A stretch of 64,000 nt of DNA. Source: CAVQOB01 sp963714325 (GTDB lineage: Bacteria > Pseudomonadota > Alphaproteobacteria > Rhizobiales > Hyphomicrobiaceae). A model generated the notes under the pieces. That model saw only the letters and a list, made by a program, of their open reading frames with translations, ran no database searches and was not told where the DNA came from. Location: assembly GCA_963714325.1 (NCBI GenBank), contig CAVQOB010000006.1, forward strand, positions 193,458-257,457. Reading direction: 5' to 3'. Positions 8,507-17,563 of this stretch are shown here, in pieces; positions within the stretch are counted from its first letter, which is position 1, and each line of letters opens with the position of its first letter. Both the position numbers and the translations under genes were made by a program.

Positions 8507-9289
8507 TCACCCCGTGTTTTCCCCCGGTGGTGTGTTGCGCTTGCCGAACACGGGGCCGTTAGTTGGTGTTGGTTGCTCAGCGGGTGCGGTCGGTGGCGCT
8601 TCAGCGGCGGTTGCGGGTGGCGCGTCGGCGGCGGGCGGTGGCTCGGGGGGCGCCGGCTTCGGCATCGCCGTCGCGACCACCACCATCGCCGGGCGGAGCA
8701 CCCGATCCTCGATCGTGAAGCCGGACTGGAACACCTGCAGCACCGTATTGGGTGCTGCGTCGGCGCTTGGCTGCTGCATGACGGCCTGATGCAGATGCGG
8801 GTTGAAAACGTCGCCCTTGGGGTCGACGCGCTTGACGCCATGACGTTCGAGCACGTTGAGGAATTCACGCTCGGTCAAGTTGACGCCTTCGATCAGTGCC
8901 GTCAGCGCCGGATCATGATCGGCGGCGGCTGTTGGCACGGCCTGCACGGCGCGCTGGAAATTATCGCTGACATTAACGACATCGTGGGCGAACTTGGTCA
9001 CCGCGTACTTCGCAGTATCCTTCTTTTCTTGCTCGGTGCGCTTGCGGATATTGTCGACTTCGGCGTGGGCGCGCAGGATCTTGTCCTTCAGGTCGGAAAT
9101 TTCGCGGCGCAGGTCGGCAATGACGTCGTCATGGTGCCTCGGTGCCGGTTCGCCGGCGGCGGCGAGCAGTGCCTCGTCGGCGGCAAGTTCGGCGGCTGTC
9201 CGCTCATTGATCGGTTGCGGGGGCTGGCCGGCTCCGTTGCCCACCGATTCTTCGCCACCCACCGGTTCGTTTTTCTTCTCGTCAGCCAT
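8507..9289 (-). CDS. grpE: Nucleotide exchange factor GrpE
   Basis: Releases ADP from DnaK and acts as a thermosensor in the cytoplasm. The central long-helix/coiled-coil region (residues about 60-130, including ADLRREISDLKDKILRAHAE) is followed by the beta-wing domain with HGVKRVDPKGDVFNPHLHQA and IEDRVLRPAMVVVA. At 260 residues it is longer than typical GrpE (about 200). The excess is an acidic, Gln/Pro-containing N-terminus and a tail of about 50-60 residues made mostly of Pro, Ala, Glu and Thr, probably disordered. It follows hrcA in the same direction with a 90-bp gap, the usual hrcA-grpE arrangement. Confidence 0.97.
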   Translation of the reverse strand: MADEKKNEPVGGEESVGNGAGQPPQPINERTAAELAADEALLAAAGEPAPRHHDDVIADLRREISDLKDKILRAHAEVDNIRKRTEQEKKDTAKYAVTKFAHDVVNVSDNFQRAVQAVPTAAADHDPALTALIEGVNLTEREFLNVLERHGVKRVDPKGDVFNPHLHQAVMQQPSADAAPNTVLQVFQSGFTIEDRVLRPAMVVVATAMPKPAPPEPPPAADAPPATAAEAPPTAPAEQPTPTNGPVFGKRNTPPGENTG

Positions 9290-9379
9290 TATTCAGCAAG
9301 TCCTGCTTGATGCGCAGCCGATAGCGTGCAAAGCGCCGTGATGATACCCGGCTCGATATCAGGCCTGCGGGGCGAAAAA

Positions 9380-10480
9380 TCAAGTGATGACGCGGCTGAC
9401 CAGCTTGGCCGTGTAGTCGACCATCGGGATGATGCGGCCATAATTCAGCCGCGTTGGGCCGATCACGCCGATAATGCCGACGACTTTACGTTCGCTGTCC
9501 TTGAAGGGTGCGACAATCAGCGACGATCCCGAAAGCGAGAACAACTTGTTCTCCGCGCCGATGAAAATAGAAACGCCGTCACCTTTGTCGGCGAGCCCCA
9601 GCAGTTGAATGAGCTCGCGCTTGGACTCCAGATCGTCCAGCAGCTTGCGGATCCGCTCCAGTTCCTCAATCGCCGCCACGTCCTTGAGTAAATTTGCTTG
9701 CCCGCGCACGATCAGGCTCTTGCGATCATCGAGGCTGCCGGACCAGGTCGCCAGCCCCGCCTGCACGACCTTCTGCGTCAGCGAATCGAGTTCCGCCTTG
9801 GCCGACGTCGTTTCCGTCTCGATCCGCACCCGCGCTTCCGCCAGCGTCAATCCACGAATATGCGCATTGAGGTAGTTGGCGGCTTCCGTTAGTGCCGACG
9901 CCGGAAGGCCAAGTGGTATCGAAATCACCCGGTTCTCGACCCTGTTATCGTCGCCGACCAGCACCACCAGCGCCTTGCCGGGCTCCAATCCGACGAATTC
10001 GATGTGCTTGACCTTCGACACCTGTTTGTCACTGACTACCAGTCCGGCACAATGCGACAGCCCGGAAATCAGCTCGCCGGCATCGGCCAGCACTTGTTCG
10101 ACAGATTTTTCCTTGTTGATCTTGAGCTGCGTCTCCAGCTGCGATTGCTCATCAGGCGCGAGCTTGCCGACTTCCAACAGCCCATCGACGAACAGGCGCA
10201 ACCCGAGCTGTGTCGGCAATCTCCCGGCCGATGTATGCGGCGCATAAATCAGCCCGAGTTGCTCGAGATCCGACATGACGTTGCGCACTGACGCAGGTGA
10301 CAGCGCGATCGGTAGTGCCCGCGACAGATTGCGCGACCCAACCGGCTCGCCGGTCTCCAGATACGTATCGACCACATGCCGGAAGATCGTGCGCGTACGA
10401 TCGTTGAGCTTGTGCAACTCGGAATTGCGCTCGGCACTGATGGCCGGTGGCGGTCGATGGATCGGGATATCGGAGGTCAT
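9380..10480 (-). CDS. hrcA: Heat-inducible transcription repressor HrcA
   Basis: Repressor that binds CIRCE operators, classically upstream of groESL, and is activated by the GroEL chaperonin. The 366-residue protein has a winged-helix N-terminal domain (LNDRTRTIFRHVVDTYLETG then SRNLSRALPIALSPASVRNV, residues about 25-90), a GAF-like central region and the C-terminal segment IIGVIGPTRLNYGRIIPMVDY that marks the family. No CIRCE sequence is present near this gene, dnaK or grpE, so its targets must lie outside the window. Confidence 0.97.
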   Translation of the reverse strand: MTSDIPIHRPPPAISAERNSELHKLNDRTRTIFRHVVDTYLETGEPVGSRNLSRALPIALSPASVRNVMSDLEQLGLIYAPHTSAGRLPTQLGLRLFVDGLLEVGKLAPDEQSQLETQLKINKEKSVEQVLADAGELISGLSHCAGLVVSDKQVSKVKHIEFVGLEPGKALVVLVGDDNRVENRVISIPLGLPASALTEAANYLNAHIRGLTLAEARVRIETETTSAKAELDSLTQKVVQAGLATWSGSLDDRKSLIVRGQANLLKDVAAIEELERIRKLLDDLESKRELIQLLGLADKGDGVSIFIGAENKLFSLSGSSLIVAPFKDSERKVVGIIGVIGPTRLNYGRIIPMVDYTAKLVSRVIT

Positions 10481-10529
10481 GCGTGATCGATCACTCGCTC
10501 GGAACGGTTGCGCAACGCGTTGACCGAGG

Positions 10530-10559
10530 AGTCTAGTAGTATCGGCGATCTTGCGTCAA
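10530..10559 (-). promoter_or_regulatory. Candidate housekeeping promoter of hrcA-grpE
   Basis: On the minus strand TTGACG is followed after 18 nt by TAGACT, a fair sigma-70 type promoter about 50 nt upstream of the hrcA ATG. A perfect 10-bp palindrome GTTGCGCAAC (10507-10516) lies between promoter and start and could be a protein-binding site. Both are assigned by consensus and position only. Confidence 0.35.
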
Positions 10560-10654
10560 TGCACGAGAAACCTGTGATGACGAGTTGCGCGCTCACTCCG
10601 GCATCCAAAACGGTCAAACAACCGGTTATCGCCCACCGCGCCGCAGGTTCGAGA

Positions 10655-11254
10655 TCACTTGGCGCCCGCCGCCTTCAGAGCCGGCAGAATTTTCGTCTCG
10701 ATCGCTGCCGGTGTCAACGGACCGACGTGCTTGTGGACGATCTCACCTTGCCCGTTGAGCACAAAGGTCTCGGGCATACCGTAGACACCCCACTCGATCG
10801 CCGCCCGGCCGTTGCCGTCGACACCGACCGCCTCAAACGGATTGCCATAACGCCCGAGGAAACGGCGGGCGGCCGCGGGTTGATCCTTGTAGTTGACACC
10901 GAGGATCGTCACACCGTGCCGTGCTTTCAGCGCCATCAACAACGGATGCTCGTCCACACATGGCCCGCACCATGACGCCCAGAAGTTCACGACAATCGGT
11001 TTGCCGGCTGCAAGTTCGGTTGCTGAAAATCCAGGTACGGTGCGCGGTCCATCGACCAGTCCATCGAGTCCCTGCAATGTGATCGCTGGCGCACGCTTGC
11101 CGATTAGCGCCGATGGCAACTTTGACGGATCGCCGGTTTTCAATGCGAACGCAAACACTGCCGCCAGCGCCAGGAACAGCACGACCGGCACCACCACCAT
11201 CGCCGAGCGACGGCGGGGCGGCGGCGGTTCTGGTGCGTTCACAACTTTTTGCAT
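10655..11254 (-). CDS. Membrane-anchored TlpA/DsbE-like thiol:disulfide oxidoreductase
   Basis: Predicted periplasmic thioredoxin-fold reductase of the TlpA/CcmG type, used to reduce cysteines in apocytochrome c or similar clients. With the ATG chosen (product begins MQKVVNAPEP) it has 199 residues: a Pro/Arg-rich cytosolic stub, one transmembrane anchor at about 19-38, active site WCGPC at 95-99 and the cis-Pro loop GVYGMPETF at 156-164. The GVYGxPETF motif is typical of CcmG/DsbE. No other ccm genes are adjacent, so the physiological partner is unknown. An upstream in-frame start would add 34 residues that lack family features. Confidence 0.9.
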   Translation of the reverse strand: MQKVVNAPEPPPPRRRSAMVVVPVVLFLALAAVFAFALKTGDPSKLPSALIGKRAPAITLQGLDGLVDGPRTVPGFSATELAAGKPIVVNFWASWCGPCVDEHPLLMALKARHGVTILGVNYKDQPAAARRFLGRYGNPFEAVGVDGNGRAAIEWGVYGMPETFVLNGQGEIVHKHVGPLTPAAIETKILPALKAAGAK

Positions 11255-11462
11255 CAGGCGTGCCCTTCGTCGCCGTGGCGTGAAACCATTGATGGCAACA
11301 TCCGTCGTTGCACGCAACTGCGTCATGGCCGTGGCAGCGGCCCCCTGCGCGGCCATGACGCTTGGGCGACGATATCAGACCATGGCGCATGTCGGGAAAG
11401 ACCATTCTCCCGAACGCCAACCTTCGCCCGCTTGGCGTTTTGCGTCCAACGCTTGGTACCCT

Positions 11463-11646
11463 TGTCATCCCGCGCGCATCCGCAACACGTTTTTTCTGGC
11501 GCTTCGGTTGCCCACCAGCAACCGCGCAGTGGTGCGGTGCAGACGCGGGACCTTGCGAGAGGGTCGTAAACAAGGTCCCGCATCTGCGGAGCAGCGTTTC
11601 CCCCGGTCTGCGCCGGGGTGCACGCTGCACCGCGTGCGGGATGACA
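11463..11646. repeat. Palindrome-bounded intergenic repeat element, copy A
   Basis: A 184-bp non-coding element bounded by TGTCATCC at one end and GGGATGACA at the other. Inside, GGGACCTTG and CAAGGTCCC form a second inverted pair. Its reverse complement aligns closely to copy B at 31800: after TGTCATCC both carry ACGCGGTGC, GCACCCCGGCG, CCGGGGG and GCAGATGCGGGA in the same order. It fills most of the gap between the thioredoxin gene and acetyl-CoA synthetase; the remaining 11255-11462 shows nothing I can name. No transposase is inside, so it is a MITE- or REP-like element. Confidence 0.75.
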
Positions 11647-11681
11647 CCGGGCACTACACGTTCAGTGCTCAACAAAACTGA

Positions 11682-13628
11682 TCACGCACTCTTTTTGTTT
11701 TGCCGGTTCTTGATCAGGTCTTCGACCACCGCCGGATCAGCCAGCGTCGACGTATCACCGAGATTGCCGAACTCGTCCTCGGCGATCTTGCGCAGGATGC
11801 GCCGCATGATCTTGCCGGAGCGCGTCTTTGGTAGTCCCGGCGCGAACTGGATAAGATCCGGCGACGCCGTCGGCCCGATGATTTTTCGCACCGTCGCCAC
11901 CAGCTCCTTCTTAAGCTCTTCGCCACCCTCGTTGCCCACCTTCAGCGTGACGTAGCAGTAGATGCCTTGGCCTTTGATGTCATGCGGATAGCCAACGACC
12001 GCGGCTTCGGCGACTTTCGGATGGGCGACGAGCGCGCTCTCGACCTCGGCGGTGCCGAGACGATGGCCCGACACGTTCAAAACATCGTCAACGCGGCCGG
12101 TGATCCAGTAGTAGCCGTCCGCGTCACGCCGGCAACCGTCGCCGGTGAAGTACATGCCCTTATAGGCAGAAAAATACGTCTGCACGAAGCGCTCGTGATC
12201 GCGGAACACTGTCCGCATCTGGCCAGGCCAGCTGTCGAGGATGACCAGGTTGCCCGACGCCGCTCCCGCCAGCATGTTGCCCTTGTCATCAACTAAGGCC
12301 GGTAGGCATCCAAAGAACGGCAGCGTCGCCGATCCGGGTTTTGTCTTGGTTGCCCCTGGTAGTGGCGTGATCAGAATACCGCCGGTCTCCGTCTGCCACC
12401 ACGTATCAACGATCGGGCAGCGACCATCGCCGACCACGCGGCTGTACCACTCCCATGCTTCCGGGTTGATTGGCTCTCCGACCGACCCGAGCAGCCGCAG
12501 CGACGAGCGATCCGTGCGCTTCACGAAGTCGTCGCCAGCTCCCATCAGCGCCCGAATGGCGGTTGGTGCCGTGTAGAAAATATTCACGTCCCACTTGTCG
12601 ATCACATGCCAGAAGCGCGACGCCGTCGGATAGTTGGGAATACCTTCGAACATCAGCGTCGTCGCGCCGTTCGCCAGCGGTCCATAGAGAATATAGCTGT
12701 GGCCTGTTACCCAGCCGACGTCGGCGGTGCACCAGTAGATATCGCCGTCGTGATAGTCGAAGACATATTGATGCGTCATCGACGCGTAGACGAGATACCC
12801 GCCGGTTGTATGCAGCACACCCTTCGGTTTGCCTGTTGAGCCAGAGGTGTAGAGAATGAATAGCGGATCTTCGGCATTCATCTCGACCGGCGCGCACTCG
12901 GCCGGAACCTTCACCAGCTCCTCGTGCAGCCAGAAGTCCCGCCCCGGCGTGAACGGCACGTTGCCACCCGTACGGCGCACGACGATAACTTTCTCGCCGC
13001 CCTTGCACTTGGCCAGCGCAGCATCAGTATTCTTCTTCAATGGCACCGGCTTGCCGCCGCGCAACCCTTCATCGGCCGTAATGACAAATTTCGAGTCAGC
13101 ATCGTCGATTCGATTGGCGAGGCTATCTGGCGAAAATCCACCGAACACCACCGAATGGACTGCACCGATCCGCGCGCAAGCCAGCATCGCGTAGGCCGCC
13201 TCCGGGATCATCGGCAGATAGATCGTGACGACGTCGCCCTTTTTGACGCCATTGGCTTTCAGCACGTTGGCGAACTTGCACACCCGCTCGTAGAGTTGGC
13301 GATAGGTGATCTGCTCATCCTGCGTCGGGTCGTCACCTTCCCAGATGATCGCCACCTGATCGGCGCGCTTGGCCAGATGCCGGTCAATGCAATTGACCGA
13401 GACGTTGAGCGAGCCGTCCTCGTACCACTTGATCGACACGTTGGTTGGATCGTACGAAGTGTTCTTGACCTTGGTGTAGGGCTTGATCCATTCGAGCCGC
13501 TTGCCATGCTCGCCCCAGAAGCCGTTCGGATCCTCCACCGACCGCTTATACATGGCTTGATATTTGGCGCTATCGATCCAAGCCCGGCTCGACCATTCGG
13601 CGGGCACGTTATAAACATTGTCCGACAT
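11682..13628 (-). CDS. acs: Acetyl-CoA synthetase (AMP-forming)
   Basis: Activates acetate to acetyl-CoA through an acetyl-AMP intermediate. The 648-residue length is standard. It has the AMP-binding P-loop YTSGSTGKPKG near residue 265, the WWQTETGG adenylate motif, the YFTGDGCRRD hinge region and the C-terminal SGKIMRRILR with Lys606, the lysine whose acetylation switches the enzyme off in other bacteria. The start is set by GGAGAGG upstream of ATG (product MSDNVYNVP); a longer start adds 12 unrelated residues. It appears monocistronic. Confidence 0.97.
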   Translation of the reverse strand: MSDNVYNVPAEWSSRAWIDSAKYQAMYKRSVEDPNGFWGEHGKRLEWIKPYTKVKNTSYDPTNVSIKWYEDGSLNVSVNCIDRHLAKRADQVAIIWEGDDPTQDEQITYRQLYERVCKFANVLKANGVKKGDVVTIYLPMIPEAAYAMLACARIGAVHSVVFGGFSPDSLANRIDDADSKFVITADEGLRGGKPVPLKKNTDAALAKCKGGEKVIVVRRTGGNVPFTPGRDFWLHEELVKVPAECAPVEMNAEDPLFILYTSGSTGKPKGVLHTTGGYLVYASMTHQYVFDYHDGDIYWCTADVGWVTGHSYILYGPLANGATTLMFEGIPNYPTASRFWHVIDKWDVNIFYTAPTAIRALMGAGDDFVKRTDRSSLRLLGSVGEPINPEAWEWYSRVVGDGRCPIVDTWWQTETGGILITPLPGATKTKPGSATLPFFGCLPALVDDKGNMLAGAASGNLVILDSWPGQMRTVFRDHERFVQTYFSAYKGMYFTGDGCRRDADGYYWITGRVDDVLNVSGHRLGTAEVESALVAHPKVAEAAVVGYPHDIKGQGIYCYVTLKVGNEGGEELKKELVATVRKIIGPTASPDLIQFAPGLPKTRSGKIMRRILRKIAEDEFGNLGDTSTLADPAVVEDLIKNRQNKKSA

Positions 13629-13717
13629 CGCTGTTATCCTCTCCGTCGCAAGATTGCCTGACATTAGGATCAGCCCCGCCGCCGGGCAACTGCCACGATG
13701 GTCGAATAGCGTCCCTG

Positions 13718-15163
13718 CTATGATCCAGAGTTCTGCAGAACGCCGGCCCGTTCGATTACTTCACGGATCCGGCGTCTGAAAAGCGCTCCGACAACCAGCC
13801 CATAGACCAGCGCCCCGAGCCCGATTTGCCCTAGCAGGCCAGCCACTGTCACGGCTGGTGGCAAGGCACGGAGCAACAGTGCCATAGACACCGCACCAAC
13901 GATCGCCCCGAGGATAATCTCCCACGGATATTTGGCGTTGAAAACCTTGATGCCCACTGCCACGCCGAGCGCTAAGACCAGCGAACTGGCTACCACGCGC
14001 GCATAGACCGCTCCTAGCACCCCATGCGAACGCACGAGCCAAAGCCCGACCAATATACTGGCCACAGCGCCGACCGTTTCGATCGCGACATTGAACCGTG
14101 TGCGCTCATGCAACAGCAGCGTCTGCGCCGGCATCAGCGTCCAGGCCGCATGTAAGCCGGCAGCCAACGCCGCGACCGGCAGCAGCGCGACTGTTGCCGC
14201 CTGATAGGCTTCACCAAGCAACAACCGCGCGATTGGTCCGGCCAGCACGGCAATCCCCGCAACCGCTGGCACCAGCAGCAGCAAACCCAACGCAAACCCA
14301 TCGCCAAGCCGCGCCATCGCTCGCTCCATGCCGGCTTCTCGGACATCCCGGATGGCTAAAGGAAAAACCGCCGGCGCCACCAGAAACGCAATGAACATCA
14401 GACTGCGGTCCGCAATACCTGAGCCAACCGAATAAAGACCCACTTGCGCCCGATCAAGCAGTGTATCGATGATAAACCGTTGCCCATAGAGGGCGATCCA
14501 GGTGATCACTGCCGCAAGCGTCAATGGCGCACCATACCGCAACGCATCTCGCAAGATGTTGCGATCGAACACCGGCGCCTGAAACACAAAGCCCGCGCGC
14601 GGCACGGCATAGAGCAACGCCAGTCCCTGCGCCGCCGCAAATCCGATCAGCGGCCAGAGCGCACTGTTGCCAAGCCGCCAAACCAGCAACAACCCGATCA
14701 ATAAGCCCACCGCCGACGCAGCAACCTGCAGCACCGTATAGATCCCGATCTGCTGGACGGCGCGCGTCCTCTCCAGCAACACCATCAGCAACGATCGCGT
14801 GAAGGCGTAGATGACCGCCGCCGCCAGAAACCACACACTTGCCTGACCGTCGATAAAGGCCAGCACCGACACCAGCATCAAGCCGGCATTGGCCGCAATC
14901 CCGATCCCCAGCACCAGCAGTTCGGTTTGCTCGAACCTCGCACGTGTTCCATCCGCCAGATGTCCGTCAAAACTCCGCAGGGTATAATGGGTCCACCAGT
15001 AGAGCGTCGGCAGGAACAGCAGCTCCTGCAGCGCGATCACGAGATTGAGTTTTCCGAGCTCAGCCGGCGCCAGCCAGAACGTCCACGCAATCACCGCGAG
15101 GAACTGGAACACCGGGCCAACCACCTGGGCCGGCAGATACAGCAAGGTTTGCCGCAGAAACAC
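13718..15163 (-). CDS. Polysaccharide flippase (Wzx/oligosaccharide transporter family)
   Basis: Predicted inner-membrane flippase that moves lipid-linked oligosaccharide repeat units to the periplasmic face. The 481-residue protein is strongly hydrophobic with about 12-14 membrane segments and begins with the pattern MFLRQTLLYLPAQVVGPVFQ typical of the Wzx/MATE-like group. The start codon is GTG. It is the last gene of a leftward operon that also holds a glycosyltransferase and a WecG/TagA transferase, which supports a role in exporting the unit those enzymes build. Confidence 0.85.
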   Translation of the reverse strand: MFLRQTLLYLPAQVVGPVFQFLAVIAWTFWLAPAELGKLNLVIALQELLFLPTLYWWTHYTLRSFDGHLADGTRARFEQTELLVLGIGIAANAGLMLVSVLAFIDGQASVWFLAAAVIYAFTRSLLMVLLERTRAVQQIGIYTVLQVAASAVGLLIGLLLVWRLGNSALWPLIGFAAAQGLALLYAVPRAGFVFQAPVFDRNILRDALRYGAPLTLAAVITWIALYGQRFIIDTLLDRAQVGLYSVGSGIADRSLMFIAFLVAPAVFPLAIRDVREAGMERAMARLGDGFALGLLLLVPAVAGIAVLAGPIARLLLGEAYQAATVALLPVAALAAGLHAAWTLMPAQTLLLHERTRFNVAIETVGAVASILVGLWLVRSHGVLGAVYARVVASSLVLALGVAVGIKVFNAKYPWEIILGAIVGAVSMALLLRALPPAVTVAGLLGQIGLGALVYGLVVGALFRRRIREVIERAGVLQNSGS

Positions 15164-15202
15164 TGGGTTACAATGACCTGACGTCCAACGCGGACTGTGA
15201 AA

Positions 15203-16456
15203 CTAGCTCTGTGCCGCGACTGTCGCCGCCGTCCGCGTTTTTAAAGACGTGCCACGCCGGTCATCCTGGATCCGGCGATGGTTCTCGTAGGCCTTGGAGA
15301 TTTGCCGTTCCGGCGTGAACTCCAGAATCTGCGCATGCACTCGATCCGGCGTGATCGTCCCGGCCTGTATCAGCGTGCGAACGCGCACGAACGCATCGCT
15401 CAGCGCATCCGCATTGGCGTCGATCCCGTCCAACCGCTGCACGAGTTGCCCGCTCACGTCCGGCTTGATCACCGCTTCGAGCTGCGGCAGGTGCGCGGCC
15501 ACTACGGGGCGCCCGGCACTCAGGCTCTCCAGCACCGAGAACGGCATCCCCTCGAACTCCGAGGTCAGAATTCCCGCGTGCACGTGCGCCAAAACCTCGG
15601 CAACGCCGGTGGCCGTCTTGAATCCATGCAGCGTCGAAATGTTGTGAATGAGCTTGAACTCCGGGAACCGTTCCGGATCGCTGGTTCCCATATAGTGGAA
15701 CTCGACGCCGCCGCCGATCTTCTCGTTCAAGCGGTGTACCGTCTTGAACATCAGTGATGGCACCTTGAAGAGATCGAGACGCCCGGCAAACGCAATTCTG
15801 AACGATCCATCCTGCGGGAACGGCGTCGGCGCAAACGTCTTAGTGTCGACCCACGTCGACAATGTATCAATCTTGTCCTTGTGTCGCGGGTACGTTCCGC
15901 GCATCCGTTCCGAGATGAACGGATTGACGCACAAAAACCGATCCGTCGTCGCCATCGCGTACCACTCGGCGACATTGTGGACGCCTCGATAGCTCTTCAA
16001 CAGTGAATCCATCTGCAGCTTGGGTGCGCCCTCGCCGTGCAGCATCTGCACGAACGGCACCCGCAACATACTCGTGATCAGCGAATATTCCACGCGCTGC
16101 AGATCAACACTGGTCATCACGGTCTTGAGCGCCGCGTTCACCGCGCGCAGATGGCGCAGCAGGCCCTTGAAGAATTGATAATTGATGGAATCCGTCAACG
16201 TGAGCGCGGCTTCCTTGGCCTTTGCATCCGAGTAGTGCACGATCGGCAGAAAATCGATCATTTTGCCGCGAAACGGGATCTGTGTGACCTTCCCGAGCGG
16301 CAGATCGCCGATCGCGTCGACGCCGATCATCAGGAACGAGAAGTCGTCGGGCTTGAACGCGATCAGATCGCGAATGAAAGTCTCGAGTCCGCCGACCTTG
16401 GTCCCGCGCGGATCGAACGAGTGCAGAATTGCCAGCCGATAGCTCATAGTGTCCAT
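15203..16456 (-). CDS. Glycosyltransferase, GT4-like
   Basis: Predicted GT-B fold sugar transferase for a surface polysaccharide. It opens with the acceptor-side pattern SYRLAILHSFDPRGTKVGGLETF, a Gly-rich loop usual in GT4 enzymes, and carries the nucleotide-sugar segment ILTSEFEGMPFSVLESLSAG, an EX7E motif, near residue 320. It has 417 residues if started at MDTMSY; a second ATG 9 nt inside is equally possible. It begins 34 nt after the stop of the WecG-like gene and is followed after 39 bp by the flippase gene. Donor and acceptor are unknown. Confidence 0.88.
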   Translation of the reverse strand: MDTMSYRLAILHSFDPRGTKVGGLETFIRDLIAFKPDDFSFLMIGVDAIGDLPLGKVTQIPFRGKMIDFLPIVHYSDAKAKEAALTLTDSINYQFFKGLLRHLRAVNAALKTVMTSVDLQRVEYSLITSMLRVPFVQMLHGEGAPKLQMDSLLKSYRGVHNVAEWYAMATTDRFLCVNPFISERMRGTYPRHKDKIDTLSTWVDTKTFAPTPFPQDGSFRIAFAGRLDLFKVPSLMFKTVHRLNEKIGGGVEFHYMGTSDPERFPEFKLIHNISTLHGFKTATGVAEVLAHVHAGILTSEFEGMPFSVLESLSAGRPVVAAHLPQLEAVIKPDVSGQLVQRLDGIDANADALSDAFVRVRTLIQAGTITPDRVHAQILEFTPERQISKAYENHRRIQDDRRGTSLKTRTAATVAAQS

Positions 16457-16490
16457 GGATCCAATGAAGCGGTGAAGGGGGACTAAGACC

Positions 16491-17318
16491 TTAGCGAATG
16501 CCTGGCTTCGCACCGGTTTGATTCAACTCTCGAACGTGCTCGAACAGCAGTGAGCCGAACGCCAGCGCCGAACGTGCATAACGGCCAGCGAGTCGGCGCG
16601 GTTGATGCACCAGCCGCCAGACCCACTCAATCGCATACGTCTGGAAGAATAACGGCGCGCGCTGCTGCGTACCCGCCAGGAAATCGAGGCCGGCGCCAAT
16701 GCACAGGAACCCGGCGCCGACCTCGGCGCGAACTGCTCGCGCCGCAAAGATTTCCTGCTTTGGCGCGCCGAGCGCGACAAAACAGAGATCAGCGCCACTG
16801 CGCCGAATGCGCTCGATGCAGGCATCGGCTTCGGGCCCGTTCGGATCAAAATTGCCGCCCGGCGCATACTGCTCGCGAATATCGAGGCCCGGTGCCTCTT
16901 TGCGCAATCGGTGCGCCGCACCCGCCAACGCCTCCGCTGTCGCGCCCAGCAGATAGACCGATTGCCCTTTCAACGCTGCCTGCCGGCACAACGGGACTAT
17001 CAGATCAGAACCGGTTGTTCGCGTGACGGCCACACCCTTCAGACGGCCGAGCCAGACGATCGGCTGGCCATCCGCAAGCACAAAACGCGCCGCCGCATAG
17101 GCATCGCGAAACTCAGCGCTCTGGCGCAGCTTCACCACATGATCGAGATTGATTGTGAAAACCGCAAAGCCCTTGTGGTGATTGGGCGCGCCGGAAAGTT
17201 CGTGCGAGATCTTGCCCACTGCATCATCGAGCGATAAGGCGTTGATGTGTTGGCGCTCCACCACATAGGCGCTGTCATTGGCAAGTCCATCGGTCGATCG
17301 AGAGATCGTTTGTGTCAT
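16491..17318 (-). CDS. WecG/TagA/CpsF-family glycosyltransferase
   Basis: Transfers an N-acetylmannosamine-type or related sugar to a lipid-linked acceptor at the cytosolic membrane face (GT26 family). The chosen ATG (product MTQTISRST) gives 275 residues, normal for the family; longer starts add unrelated sequence. Family marks are RFVLADGQPIVWLGRLKG, FVALGAPKQEIFAA and GFLCIGAGLDFLAGTQQRAP. It is the first gene of the leftward arm, divergent from the polymerase gene with 245 bp between them. Confidence 0.92.
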   Translation of the reverse strand: MTQTISRSTDGLANDSAYVVERQHINALSLDDAVGKISHELSGAPNHHKGFAVFTINLDHVVKLRQSAEFRDAYAAARFVLADGQPIVWLGRLKGVAVTRTTGSDLIVPLCRQAALKGQSVYLLGATAEALAGAAHRLRKEAPGLDIREQYAPGGNFDPNGPEADACIERIRRSGADLCFVALGAPKQEIFAARAVRAEVGAGFLCIGAGLDFLAGTQQRAPLFFQTYAIEWVWRLVHQPRRLAGRYARSALAFGSLLFEHVRELNQTGAKPGIR

Positions 17319-17381
17319 GATACGATACGCTACTCTTGCACACGTCGAACGCAACGCGGAACCACAAGTCTCGGAACCCCA

Positions 17382-17400
17382 CCGACGCAAAACGCGTCGG
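17382..17400. other. Hairpin in the divergent polysaccharide promoter region
   Basis: CCGACGC and GCGTCGG form a perfect 7-bp stem with a 5-nt AAAAC loop, in the 245-bp gap between the leftward WecG-like gene and the rightward polymerase gene. It could be an operator or an RNA hairpin in the leader of either operon. Nothing else in this gap is recognisable. Confidence 0.3.
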
Positions 17401-17563
17401 CGGGCACACAAGGCTGTTAACCAATGCAGCCCTTACAAGCAGATCCTAAGTCCGCAGGGAATGCGGCGAATGATCTGACATTCAAGGGCAAAGTTAGCCT
17501 GGATCGACTGGCCTCAGCCTTGCAAGTCTCGATTCTGGATTAACGGATGGGTCATTTTGCACC

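Noticed and set aside
8507..9310. A long plus-strand reading frame antisense to grpE
   Set aside because: It is the shadow of grpE and has no family features; the Arg/Gly-rich composition is what high-GC antisense frames give.
10480..10654. Search for a CIRCE operator upstream of hrcA and dnaK
   Set aside because: No TTAGCACTC-N9-GAGTGCTAA or close variant is present; only a short GTTGCGCAAC palindrome was found.
11255..11675. Small protein-like frames around the repeat near acetyl-CoA synthetase
   Set aside because: They are translations of the repeat element itself; similar peptides arise wherever the repeat occurs.
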